From positions 62,001 through 126,000 of the forward strand of contig NZ_JAFHAP010000011.1 of assembly GCF_016938855.1 (NCBI RefSeq): a DNA stretch of 64,000 nucleotides. The letters run 5' to 3'. Both the position numbers and the translations under genes were made by a program. This stretch comes from Polycladomyces zharkentensis. GTDB taxonomy: Bacteria > Bacillota > Bacilli > Thermoactinomycetales > JIR-001. Numbering within the stretch: the first letter of the stretch is position 1; every line of letters begins with the position of its first letter. The notes beneath the pieces were generated by a model. That model had not been told where the DNA came from. It was given only the letters and a program-made list of their open reading frames with translations, and made no database searches. Shown here piece by piece: positions 34,054-42,047 of the stretch.

Positions 34054-35070
34054 ATGTTCAATCACCGTACCGTGAAGTTGACGGTTGGGCGGTCATGGAT
34101 GATCTGGAGTTTGTGTCTGTGTTTGCTCCTCACCGGCTGTCTGTCGCAAAAGGCGGTCTCTGCTTCGCAATCGCCGGTGACGGTGTATCACGAGATGGGG
34201 GAGACAACGTTGAAATCACCGCCCAAACGGGTGGTGCTGACGGATCCCTATCTGTTGGAAATCACGTCGGCCATGGGGATTCATCCGATCGGCGTGGCCA
34301 GGGAGAATGAAAAACAAACAAACATTCCAAGCTATTTGAAAGGACGTGTACAGCCCGACTTCAAGTGGGTCGGTACCAAACAGCAACCGGATTTGAACGC
34401 CATTCTCAAATTGAAACCCGATCTGATCATCGCCGATGTCAATCAAAAGCAATGGTATCCTCAATTGTCATCCATGGCGCCGACCCTGGTGGTTCGGGGA
34501 TCAGGAGCGGATCATTGGCAGAAGGTGGCCAATCTCCTGGGCGTGGTGTTCCAAAAAACGGGACAAGCTCAGGCATTGCTGAAGCGGAATCAGCAGACGG
34601 CCGATCGTGTCCGCGCATTGTCATCCCGGTATCAGGGAATGAAAGTATTACCGGTGGAATTGATGGGTTCCCACCGCGTGCGGGTGTACACGAAAATGTC
34701 GGATTTGGCCGTTTTGTTGGACGATGTGGGATTGAGCGTTTCCTTTTCCAGGAAAAAACAACCGTACGTGGATCTGGACGGTGCCAAATTAGCGGGCCTT
34801 CCCGCAGATACGTTGATCGTCGTGCGCCAGGCATCGGATTCACCGGGGCAAATCAAAAAGGACCCGGTTCTGCGGAAACTTCCGGCAGTCAAAGCCGGGC
34901 GGGTGGTGGAAGTGACGGCGGAATGGGCGTTGCAGCGGAATGGACCACTTTCCGACGAAAAACTGATGAACGAACTGTACGGACAATTGTCCAAAGGTCT
35001 GAGCTGGAAAAATCCAGAACCCACTCATCATATGCAACCGGCCAAGCCCGCACCGTCGAAAGTGGAATAA
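34054..35070 (+). CDS. Siderophore/iron-type ABC substrate-binding lipoprotein
   Basis: A 338-aa extracellular binding protein of the cluster A-II (FhuD/FeuA/BtuF) fold. The lipobox LLTGC gives Cys29. Two lobes are joined by a long helix: the N-lobe has PPKRVVLTDPYLLE and PDLNAILKLKPDLII, the C-lobe has VDLDGAKLAGLPADTLIVV and WALQRNGPLS. AAGGAG lies eight bases before ATG 34054. No permease or ATPase gene is adjacent, so it must use a transporter elsewhere. The ligand (ferric siderophore, heme or cobalamin) cannot be told. The C-terminal tail is Pro/Lys-rich. Confidence 0.82.
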   Translation: MFNHRTVKLTVGRSWMIWSLCLCLLLTGCLSQKAVSASQSPVTVYHEMGETTLKSPPKRVVLTDPYLLEITSAMGIHPIGVARENEKQTNIPSYLKGRVQPDFKWVGTKQQPDLNAILKLKPDLIIADVNQKQWYPQLSSMAPTLVVRGSGADHWQKVANLLGVVFQKTGQAQALLKRNQQTADRVRALSSRYQGMKVLPVELMGSHRVRVYTKMSDLAVLLDDVGLSVSFSRKKQPYVDLDGAKLAGLPADTLIVVRQASDSPGQIKKDPVLRKLPAVKAGRVVEVTAEWALQRNGPLSDEKLMNELYGQLSKGLSWKNPEPTHHMQPAKPAPSKVE

Positions 35071-35102
35071 ACGGCATGCAGATCAGGTGAAGGAGCTTGG
35101 GG

Positions 35103-36395
35103 ATGAAGTACGATGTGATCGTGATTGGCGGTGGCCCGGCCGGATTGATGGCAAGTGCGTCAGCCGGTATGCACGGTGCCAAAGTGCTGCTGCTGGAGAA
35201 GGGTGAAAAACTGGGGAGAAAGCTGGCCATATCCGGTGGCGGCCGGTGTAATGTCACCAACATCAAGGAAATCGATGAACTGATCCGGAACATCCCGGGA
35301 AACGGCCGCTTTCTCTACAGCGTGTTTTCCATTTTCAACAACCGGGATTTGGTTCGTTTTTTTGAACAAGCGGGTGTCCCGTTGAAGGAAGAGGACAATG
35401 GGCGCATGTTTCCCGTATCCGACAGCGCGCAATCGGTGGTGCGCGCGTTGGTGAAAAGGGTGAAATCGGTGGGAACCGATATTCGCCTTAACATGCCGGT
35501 TCAGCGTGTTTTGTATGAAAACGGGAAAGTCAAGGGTGTCTTATGCCGAAACGGCGACGTGTGGGAGGCACCGGCCGTCGTCGTGGCGGTGGGAGGAAAA
35601 GCGGTTCCCCAGACCGGTTCCACCGGGGACGGTTATGCTTGGGCGGAAGAAGCGGGACATACCATCACCGAACTGTTCCCGACAGAGGTGCCGCTGACGT
35701 CGTCCGATCCCTTGATTCAAAACAGAGTGTTGCAAGGCCTTTCCTTGCGCGATGTTGTTGTTACCGTCTACAGTCCCAAGGGAAAAAAGCTGGTCCAACA
35801 TCGCGGGGACATGATTTTTACCCATTTCGGTCTTTCAGGTCCGGCGGCATTGAGATGCAGTCAGTTTGTCGTCAAAGCACTGAAAAAATCAGGTGCATCT
35901 TCGACACCGCTGGCCATTGACCTCTTTCCCGATGATTCACAGGGGCAACTGGAACAACGATGGTGGGAAGTAAGGCAACAACATCCCAAAAAAGCGGTGC
36001 GCAACGCATTGCGAGCATTTCTGCCTGAACGGCTGATCCCGGTTTTGATGGAACGGGCTCATCTTCCCGAAGATCTGACCGTATCCCATCTCTCCCGCGA
36101 GTGGCTTCATCGCCTTTGTCGGGAGTCCAAACACTTGACAGTCATGATTGACGGGACATTGCCGCTGGAAAAAGCGTTTGTGACCGGTGGCGGTGTTCAT
36201 GTGAAGGAGATCGACCCCAAAACCATGCAGTCCAAAATCATGCGCGGATTGTATTTTTGTGGCGAAATCCTGGACATTCACGGCTATACGGGCGGTTACA
36301 ACATTACCGCTGCCTCTTGCACCGGTTTTGTGGCCGGCAAGAGTGCGGCTGAACTGGCCCTCGCACAACCTTTGCGGGAACGAAACGCGCTTTGA
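35103..36395 (+). CDS. HI0933/BaiN-family FAD-dependent oxidoreductase
   Basis: A 430-aa flavoprotein. It has the N-terminal FAD motif VIVIGGGPAGLMAS, the family signature LAISGGGRCNVTN, the middle GGKAVPQTGSTGDGY and the C-terminal FAD contact YTGGYNITAASCTG. ATG 35103 with AAGGAG upstream. It follows the binding lipoprotein by ~30 bases and may share its transcript. Most members have no assigned reaction (one acts on bile-acid precursors), so no specific role is claimed. Confidence 0.88.
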   Translation: MKYDVIVIGGGPAGLMASASAGMHGAKVLLLEKGEKLGRKLAISGGGRCNVTNIKEIDELIRNIPGNGRFLYSVFSIFNNRDLVRFFEQAGVPLKEEDNGRMFPVSDSAQSVVRALVKRVKSVGTDIRLNMPVQRVLYENGKVKGVLCRNGDVWEAPAVVVAVGGKAVPQTGSTGDGYAWAEEAGHTITELFPTEVPLTSSDPLIQNRVLQGLSLRDVVVTVYSPKGKKLVQHRGDMIFTHFGLSGPAALRCSQFVVKALKKSGASSTPLAIDLFPDDSQGQLEQRWWEVRQQHPKKAVRNALRAFLPERLIPVLMERAHLPEDLTVSHLSREWLHRLCRESKHLTVMIDGTLPLEKAFVTGGGVHVKEIDPKTMQSKIMRGLYFCGEILDIHGYTGGYNITAASCTGFVAGKSAAELALAQPLRERNAL

Positions 36396-36585
36396 GTAAG
36401 AAGCGGCTTTTTTCCTGCACTGTAACGGAATCCGTCAAAGATACGCCAATCTTTCACAAAATAGGGATGTCCAAAACAACGCACGGACGGTAAAATAAAG
36501 GCGAATCAGTCTGTGGAATCAACGCAACTTCATGATTCGCGGGAACGACCGACCGGGCGGTCGGAGGCGTTGAGGAGGGATTCCA

Positions 36586-36693
36586 GTGTTGAAGCAAGAA
36601 GTTGCGACGACGGTCATTATCACATTTTTGATTATCATTATTTTGGTGTTGACGGCTCTGTATATACGCGAACGTGGTAAGAACAGCAAATGA
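36586..36693 (+). CDS. 35-aa single-pass membrane peptide
   Basis: Starts GTG (or TTG one codon later) six bases after a strong GGAGGG. The sequence is a short polar start (MLKQEVATTV), one hydrophobic helix (IITFLIIIILVLTALYI) and a basic end (RERGKNSK). The clear ribosome site and neat topology make translation likely. It stands alone between the flavoprotein and the coat-like gene; a CCGACCG-CGGTCGG palindrome (~36548-36563) lies upstream. Function unknown. Confidence 0.6.
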   Translation: MLKQEVATTVIITFLIIIILVLTALYIRERGKNSK

Positions 36694-36788
36694 AGATCAG
36701 ATGGATAAGCTCCATATCCAAAGCCGGATCTTGGCCTTGCACCCTGACCGAAAGGTCGTGGGAGTCGGGGCGGATGCGGCTTTCTTTT

Positions 36789-36821
36789 CGCAAAATAAAA
36801 AGCCTCCCAACATCGGGGAGG
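36789..36821 (-). terminator. Terminator of the His-rich coat-like gene
   Basis: On the minus strand CCTCCCC pairs with GGGAGG (36803-36821), followed by CTTTTTATTTTG. Confidence 0.85.
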
Positions 36822-36870
36822 AAAGGAGATGGCTGTTGTGTTGTGAGGTTTGATCCATCAAGGTGAAATC

Positions 36871-37248
36871 TCAGGTGGCGCCGCCCCATGTGCGGGAAGA
36901 ACTGTCCCATCTTCGGGAAGAACTGTCCCATCTTCGGGAGGAACTGTCCCATTTGCGGGAAGAACTGTCCCAGCGATGATGACCCCAGTAATGTCTCATC
37001 CAGTGCCTCATCATCCTCTTTTCCATCTTGTGGCACATTCTCATGTGGCGATACCAATAGCGCATCATCGCCGGGTCTACATAGTGGTGGTGCATATGAT
37101 GGTAGGGATCGTACGGCATATGATGCGGATGACAAGGCCATTTGTGATGGGGCCATCTGGGTTTGTGAGGTTTGTGGGGTTTGGGGTATTTGTGGGAATC
37201 TTTCGGCGGCGGCGCCGGCGGCATCGGATATGTCGGTTTTTCACCCAT
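36871..37248 (-). CDS. His/Pro-rich repeat protein, probable spore coat protein
   Basis: A 125-aa low-complexity basic protein: a Pro/Lys/His N-terminal half (PMPPAPPPKDSHKY, KPHKPHKPRWPHHKW), a Met/His/Tyr/Arg-rich middle (YDPYHHMHHHY) and a C-terminal array of RWDSSSR heptads. Such composition is typical of spore outer-coat proteins. ATG 37248 has GGAGTG seven bases upstream. A SigK-type promoter lies at 37291-37318, which would place expression in the late mother cell. The frame lies wholly between good expression signals, so it is called although other frames are open here. Confidence 0.7.
   Translation of the reverse strand: MGEKPTYPMPPAPPPKDSHKYPKPHKPHKPRWPHHKWPCHPHHMPYDPYHHMHHHYVDPAMMRYWYRHMRMCHKMEKRMMRHWMRHYWGHHRWDSSSRKWDSSSRRWDSSSRRWDSSSRTWGGAT
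36885..36968 (+). repeat. Four 21-bp tandem repeats within the coat-like gene
   Basis: Four consecutive units of 21 bases, each containing CGGGA(A/G)GAACTGTCCCAT, at 36885, 36906, 36927 and 36948. They encode, on the minus strand, repeats of the heptad RWDSSSR near the C-terminus. Confidence 0.9.
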
Positions 37249-37290
37249 ATGATTTCACTCCTTGCGTCTTTTTTTGTGCACATCACAATG

Positions 37291-37318
37291 TATCGTATGA
37301 ATGTCCAGCCGCGGATGT
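37291..37318 (-). promoter_or_regulatory. Candidate SigK promoter of the coat-like gene
   Basis: Minus strand ACA (37318-37316), 16-base spacer, CATACGATA (37299-37291), matching the SigK pattern AC-N16/17-CATANNNTA. The expected start is ~35 bases before the ATG. Confidence 0.6.
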
Positions 37319-37379
37319 ACCGGGTGTAAATGCCCAACTTTGCGGTCAAACACGTCCAGTGCATCGGAGGATGGGTCGC

Positions 37380-37408
37380 TTGGTTCCACCACCGAAAAAG
37401 GATATAAT
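37380..37408 (+). promoter_or_regulatory. Promoter of ispH
   Basis: TTGGTT (37380-37385), 17-base spacer, TATAAT (37403-37408), 45 bases before the ATG. Confidence 0.7.
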
Positions 37409-37453
37409 AGAGGCGGCCCTGACTGGATAAACAGGGCAGGAGGGAATGGGTTT

Positions 37454-38404
37454 ATGGAAGTGAGAAAAATCACCCCGCGAGGGTATTGTTACGGTGTGGT
37501 TGATGCCATGGTTTTGGCACGGCAGGCGGCAAAAAACCTGGATTTGCCGCGGCCGATTTACATCTTGGGCATGATCGTGCACAACCGTCATGTGGTGAAG
37601 GCGTTTGAAGAGGAAGGCATCATCACATTGGACGGGGCCAATCGGTTGGAACTTTTGGAGAAAGTGGACAAAGGAACCGTCATTTTCACCGCTCACGGTG
37701 TATCTCCGGAAGTGCGGCGACGGGCACGAGAAAAAGGTCTCACGATTGTGGACGCCACTTGTCCGGATGTGACCCGCACGCATGAATTGATCAAGGAAAA
37801 AGTGGCGGAAGGCTATGAAGTGGTTTATATCGGCAAAAGCGGCCATCCTGAGCCGGAGGGAGCGATGGGGGTGGCCAAGGGTCACGTGCATCTGGTGGAA
37901 ACGGAAGAGGACGTGGAAAAGTTGGATCTCAAAACGGACAAGGTGCTGGTGACCAACCAAACCACCATGAGCCAGTGGGACACAGCGCATCTGATGAACA
38001 AAGTGCGGGAGAAATATCCGACTGCCGAGATCCACAACGAGATCTGCCTGGCCACCCAAGAGCGGCAGGAAGCGGTAGCCGAGCAAGCCAAGGGAACGGA
38101 TCTGGTCATTGTGGTCGGAGATCCCCGCAGTAACAATTCCAACCGTTTGGCGCAGGTGGCGAAGGAAATCGCCGGTGTTGACGCGGTTCGCGTCAGTGAT
38201 GTGACGGAAATTCAGCCGGAGTGGTTGTTTGGCAAAAAGTTGGTCGGAGTGACGGCGGGGGCTTCGACACCCACGCCGATTACGCGCGAAGTGATTCAGT
38301 ATCTGGAGCAGTTCGACGAAAACGATCCGTCTACTTGGAAACCGAAACGGACGGTCAACATGAAAAAGCTGTTGCCCCCCGTACGGGAGAAAAAAGTGCG
38401 GTGA
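37454..38404 (+). CDS. ispH: 4-hydroxy-3-methylbut-2-enyl diphosphate reductase
   Basis: Last enzyme of the MEP isoprenoid pathway, producing IPP and DMAPP with a [4Fe-4S] cluster. The 316-aa protein has the three cluster cysteines: Cys12 (RGYCYGV), Cys103 (DATCPDVT) and Cys198 (NEICLATQ). It also carries the substrate histidines in IVHNRHVV and FTAHGVSPE and the GHPEPEG loop. AGGAGGG lies nine bases before the ATG. It has its own promoter and terminator. Confidence 0.96.
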   Translation: MEVRKITPRGYCYGVVDAMVLARQAAKNLDLPRPIYILGMIVHNRHVVKAFEEEGIITLDGANRLELLEKVDKGTVIFTAHGVSPEVRRRAREKGLTIVDATCPDVTRTHELIKEKVAEGYEVVYIGKSGHPEPEGAMGVAKGHVHLVETEEDVEKLDLKTDKVLVTNQTTMSQWDTAHLMNKVREKYPTAEIHNEICLATQERQEAVAEQAKGTDLVIVVGDPRSNNSNRLAQVAKEIAGVDAVRVSDVTEIQPEWLFGKKLVGVTAGASTPTPITREVIQYLEQFDENDPSTWKPKRTVNMKKLLPPVREKKVR

Positions 38405-38407
38405 AAC

Positions 38408-38438
38408 GGTCAACCGGGGTAATCCCCGGTTGACTTTT
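38408..38438 (+). terminator. Terminator of ispH
   Basis: GTCAACCGGGG pairs with CCCCGGTTGAC, then TTTT. Confidence 0.85.
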
Positions 38439-38491
38439 CGTGCGGAACTTTCTGATAATTCAACCCGAGACACCCATATGTTTGCGAGCGG

Positions 38492-38662
38492 TTACATACG
38501 CGTGTCGGAATACCGGGTCAGGATGTAATCGTAGCATTCGTTCATGCTTCCGCGAAATTCCACCCGATGATCTTTTTTCATTGGATTGTACCATTGGAAA
38601 TAATCATCTTCCTTCAGGATGGAAGGCGGATATTTTTCAGAATCCCGGATGACGTAATACAT
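38492..38662 (-). CDS. 56-aa hypothetical protein
   Basis: Small acidic-aromatic soluble protein (MYYVIRDSEKYPPSILKE at the start, YDYILTRYSDTRM at the end). ATG 38662 has AGGAGGTG eight bases upstream, one of the best ribosome sites in the window, which is the main reason for calling it. No motif or family recognised; it stands alone and converges on ispH. Confidence 0.65.
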   Translation of the reverse strand: MYYVIRDSEKYPPSILKEDDYFQWYNPMKKDHRVEFRGSMNECYDYILTRYSDTRM

Positions 38663-38884
38663 GGCTGACACCTCCTGATTCCTATTATGTTCAAAAAACT
38701 TACAACATAATCATTTTGGGTAGCGACAGGCATCAGGTGTCAAAACCGCGAAGACCCTTCACGTCAGAGTCGAGAACCGTTATCATGGAAAGGAAATCAT
38801 TTTTCTCAGACATCGATTGTATGACAGACTGCCCCTCCGCTCCGGGGGGACATCGGTTGACCCTGTAGTGAAGGAGCTGAAAGG

Positions 38885-39115
38885 ATGCGATGCAGCAGTT
38901 GCGAACACGCTGTAGCGGTCAGCGGCAAAGTGCTTGTCTGGGTGATCGGTTTGGAGGTTGGAGGCCTGTTGGAAATCGGGCTTCTTAACTTTCCCTTGCT
39001 GCCGACCGGCCTGAGGGAAGGTGTTGCCGCGGGGATCGGATTGGTTGTGGGTGGAATTCTGTTTCTTAAATTGATCAATCAACCTTGTGTTTCTTGTCCG
39101 GTCAATGGTAGATAA
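38885..39115 (+). CDS. Small membrane protein with terminal cysteine pairs
   Basis: A 76-aa protein: CSSC near the N-terminus (MRCSSCEH), two hydrophobic segments (VLVWVIGLEVGGLLEIG; GVAAGIGLVVGGILFL) and CVSC near the C-terminus. The paired CxxC motifs suggest metal or redox function, but no family is recognised. ATG 38885 follows AAGGAGCTGAAAGG. Confidence 0.6.
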   Translation: MRCSSCEHAVAVSGKVLVWVIGLEVGGLLEIGLLNFPLLPTGLREGVAAGIGLVVGGILFLKLINQPCVSCPVNGR

Positions 39116-39144
39116 GGTATGCCGAATCATCTGTTTGTTCTCGA

Positions 39145-39466
39145 TCAGCGGTCATCTTCTTCGGGAATGCGGATGAGACTGATTGGAATCGCGACGGTTT
39201 CCCATCTGCCTTCCCATTTGCCCCATGCCATGACGCCATTGATTTTTTCGACGTGGAAACGGTTGGGATGATCCTCCACCTCGTACACGTCACCGGTCCG
39301 GATGCGCTTAGCGTCCGTCAAATAGGAGCGGGCCAATGCCCGGCGTTGACGCAGAACTTCGGCTTCACTCGTCATGCCGAAACGGCGGGCGCGTGCTTCT
39401 TCCAATTGCAGGCGCTCGATTTCCAAACGAAGCTCTTCTTCGCTCATTTGACTGAACAGTTTCATA
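39145..39466 (-). CDS. yfhH: YfhH/DUF1811 family protein
   Basis: A 106-aa protein with the family's N-terminal helical half (MSEEELRLEIERLQLEEARA) and C-terminal SH3-like half (GDVYEVEDHPNRFHVEKING, WGKWEG, PISLI). ATG 39466 is preferred; AGGAG lies nine bases upstream. Conserved in Bacillales; function unknown. Divergent from the phosphatase-fold gene. Confidence 0.82.
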
Positions 39467-39622
39467 TCGTTCAATCTCCTTGTCGAATCTGGTCCGGTTG
39501 ATGAAATGATGATAACAGATTTCCTTTTCCCTGTCACTGCCGGGTGACCGGATCAATTGCCGTCACGTTCCGCTTGTCTCTGTGATACAATAAAAATCGA
39601 ATATTGGATGGAGTGAGCAAGG

Positions 39623-40546
39623 TTGGCGGTGATTCTGTTATTTATCGACGGAGTCGGTTTGGGGGAGGAGTCCGATCACAATCCATGGTATGTTCGGCCG
39701 ACTCCGCATATCGACCGGTTGCTGGGCGGTCGTTCATTGGTCAGGGGAGCTGTCGGACAGATCGGTTCGGACATGGTGTTGCTGGAAACGGACGCTACTT
39801 TGGGTGTGCCCGGGTTACCGCAGAGTGCGACGGGTCAGGCCACGATCTTCACCGGACGGAATGCGCCGAAAGCGATGGGGGCCCATCAGAGCGGCCTTCC
39901 TTTTCAACGTCTGCGAAAATGGGTGCAGGCAGACAATATTTATCTGCAGATGGAGCGGCGGGGATGGCGTGCGACCTTTCTCAATTGTTACACGCCGGAG
40001 TACTTTCAACGTCCGGCCACCCGCAGGGGATGGGTGTCCGTCTCCACTGCCGCCCTGTTGAGTTCCCGCGAGCCCGTTCGTATGTTATCCGAATTGCTGG
40101 CCGGGAAAGGAGTATATCATGATTTGACCCGGTGGACGTTGGCCCGAAAAATTCCCGATGTACCCGTGATTGAACCGGAAACAGCCGTCGATCATCTGCT
40201 GGATGTGGCACGGCAATACGATCTGGTCATTCATGAGTATTTTTTGTCCGATCTGGCTGGTCACAAACAGGACGAGGAGTTGATGCGAACCGTCATTGAC
40301 CATTATGACCGATGGCTCGGTGCATTGGTCGACCGCAAACAAACGGATGATGTGATTGTACTGGTAAGCGATCATGGTAACAGTGAGGATATTCGTGTGA
40401 GCACCCATACGGACAACCCGGTTCCCACATGGATCATTGGCGATGCTCATACGTGGCGGGAGATACCGCATCAGAAATGGGACTTGACATGCATTGTACC
40501 TCTTTTGTTGCGTTTGGTGGAAAAAAGACATATCACCACATCATGA
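39623..40546 (+). CDS. Alkaline-phosphatase-superfamily metalloenzyme
   Basis: A 307-aa protein of the PF01676 metalloenzyme group (phosphopentomutase/phosphoglycerate mutase relatives). Metal motifs are LLFIDGVGLGE at the start and IVLVSDHGNSEDI plus HTDNPVPTW near the end. The nucleophile region is GLPQSATGQATIFTG. TTG start with GGAG upstream. The protein is shorter than true mutases and lacks their cap domain, so the substrate is uncertain. It is followed after 12 bases by a small hypothetical gene. Confidence 0.82.
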   Translation: MAVILLFIDGVGLGEESDHNPWYVRPTPHIDRLLGGRSLVRGAVGQIGSDMVLLETDATLGVPGLPQSATGQATIFTGRNAPKAMGAHQSGLPFQRLRKWVQADNIYLQMERRGWRATFLNCYTPEYFQRPATRRGWVSVSTAALLSSREPVRMLSELLAGKGVYHDLTRWTLARKIPDVPVIEPETAVDHLLDVARQYDLVIHEYFLSDLAGHKQDEELMRTVIDHYDRWLGALVDRKQTDDVIVLVSDHGNSEDIRVSTHTDNPVPTWIIGDAHTWREIPHQKWDLTCIVPLLLRLVEKRHITTS

Positions 40547-40558
40547 GGGGGAATCGGA

Positions 40559-40945
40559 ATGACGCGGCGATACATACCGCAAGTGCGCTCGGCCGTCTTG
40601 CCGGACGATGGGGCATGGACCGAGTTGAATGGTGAGGATGTACTGATTTTGTCCGTTCCGGAATGGCAGGGTCAATTGGAAGCATCGAGCCGAGGATACG
40701 AATATGTTTGGTTGTATGATCGTCAATCCAAAGCGTATATTTTCTGCATCCGGATGTCCAACGGCGAAGAGCGGGCGATCGCGTTTCCTCGTGAGCATGC
40801 GGGAACCTTGCTTCAGGACGGACGGGCATATGAGCCGTTTACGATTTTGGTGACCGATCAGCCGTTGGATGAAATCGGGGAACAGTCGAAATTTCTGCTG
40901 TTCCGGGATGTCAAACTGAAGCGGCATCCGGATGCAGGCTGGTAA
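40559..40945 (+). CDS. Conserved-looking hypothetical protein, 128 aa
   Basis: Soluble protein with a mixed alpha/beta composition (ELNGEDVLILSVPEWQ, YVWLYDRQSKAYIF, EQSKFLLFRDVKL). ATG follows GAGGGGGAATCGG. It lies 12 bases after the metalloenzyme gene and is probably co-transcribed. No family recognised. Confidence 0.6.
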   Translation: MTRRYIPQVRSAVLPDDGAWTELNGEDVLILSVPEWQGQLEASSRGYEYVWLYDRQSKAYIFCIRMSNGEERAIAFPREHAGTLLQDGRAYEPFTILVTDQPLDEIGEQSKFLLFRDVKLKRHPDAGW

Positions 40946-41065
40946 AGCATATGAGGCTTCAATCCATCGAATGGACTTTGGGCGAAAGCAAAACGGGCGT
41001 GCGAGGGGATAAAGCTTCACCCTGCAAAAGCTGTATGGATGGGACATGCTCTGGAGCCGTATCCG

Positions 41066-41285
41066 GGGCGTGTTTGCTAAATTCCGCAAGAGGGAAATGT
41101 TTTCCCTGATAAGCGACGAGACCCAAGCCCTGACGAGCGGAGAACCGGATCAGCGCAAGGATCGAATCAGGGCGATTTCCTCTGAAAGAAGCAACTTTGC
41201 CCGCGTCCTTCGCTCCCCGGTTCGGAGCTGCTGTTTCCTTGCAGGTCGCCGGTGGAGCGAGCCGGGAAAGCAATGCAGACAATAT
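41066..41285 (+). repeat. Dispersed MITE-like element (copy at 41.1 kb)
   Basis: Starts GGCGTGTTTGCTAAATTCCG and ends near GAGCGAGCCGGGAAAGCAATG with a decayed right terminus. Internal parts match the 17.3- and 48.9-kb copies (ATGTTTTCCCTGA, AAGCCCTGACGAGCG). Confidence 0.65.
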
Positions 41286-41345
41286 TGGACAATATTGATC
41301 AAATCGCTTTGAATATGGAGGCGGATTCACGGTCGTATGCCGTTG

Positions 41346-41702
41346 TCACCGTCCTTCATTTTTTTTGCCGTGCCGATACCGAAGTATGTATCGGTGCATC
41401 ACCCATTCCACCGCGCCCATTATCAGACCGATGATGACGGCAGAGGACAAAGAGATCCACCAATAGGGCAACTCAATCGATCCGACGATGATGACGGTCA
41501 TCATAAAAATGGTTCCTGCCACGGTGGAAGGACCGTTCCCCAACCGGGGCAAAATCCATCGGTCGGCAAAATGGCCGACGACCGCAAAAAATAAAGCCAG
41601 AATGAACGGAACAGCGGCATGTTGGTAGTGTACACCGGGCAGCAAATAAAGGGCCGATTCCAGAATGGCGGCGTAAATGATGAATTTGATGAATCCGTTC
41701 AT
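41346..41702 (-). CDS. DUF2512/YndM-like membrane protein
   Basis: A 118-aa protein with four hydrophobic helices (IKFIIYAAILESALYLLPG, VPFILALFFAVVGHFADRW, VAGTIFMMTVIIVGSIELPY, SSAVIIGLIMGAVEW) and a basic tail, matching the small YndM/DUF2512 family of spore formers. ATG 41702 has GGAGG six bases upstream; a longer frame is unsupported. Function unknown. Confidence 0.7.
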   Translation of the reverse strand: MNGFIKFIIYAAILESALYLLPGVHYQHAAVPFILALFFAVVGHFADRWILPRLGNGPSTVAGTIFMMTVIIVGSIELPYWWISLSSAVIIGLIMGAVEWVMHRYILRYRHGKKNEGR

Positions 41703-41802
41703 CTGTTTCCTCCAATTGGCGACGGTTGAATCCTCCATTCGGGGTTAATCGATGCAACCGGGGGAATCCTATCAATGGAAGGGAATGAAGGAGGGAGCCG
41801 CC

Positions 41803-41994
41803 GTGTATTTGACTGACAAGGAGCGCCCCATCATTATCCGGGCGTTGGAAAAAGTGCTGGAAACGGAACCTGCTTATGCACGCGCTGATGAATACAAAAA
41901 GTTGCTGGATCGCCTCAAAGCGGAGGATCTGGCTCATTATGAGGCATCTCTGGGTGAAATTCACAGTCATGACTATTATGTGGATGAAGTGTGA
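41803..41994 (+). CDS. 63-aa hypothetical protein
   Basis: Small charged helical protein (TDKERPIIIRALEKVLETEP; KKLLDRLKAEDLAHYEASLG; end HSHDYYVDEV). GTG 41803 is preferred because GAAGGAGGGAG lies seven to eight bases upstream. It has its own terminator at 42008. No function recognised. Confidence 0.6.
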   Translation: MYLTDKERPIIIRALEKVLETEPAYARADEYKKLLDRLKAEDLAHYEASLGEIHSHDYYVDEV

Positions 41995-42007
41995 GGAATA
42001 TGAATGA

Positions 42008-42039
42008 CCGGCCGCGCGAACGGGTGCGGCCGGTTTTTT
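42008..42039 (+). terminator. Terminator after the 63-aa gene
   Basis: CCGGCCGC (42008-42015) pairs with GCGGCCGG (42026-42033), then TTTTTT. Confidence 0.9.
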
Positions 42040-42047
42040 ATGCGGAT

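Noticed and set aside
36888-37430. Cys-rich plus-strand open frame across the coat-like gene
   Set aside because: No ribosome site; the minus frame has a promoter, ribosome site and terminator in the right places.
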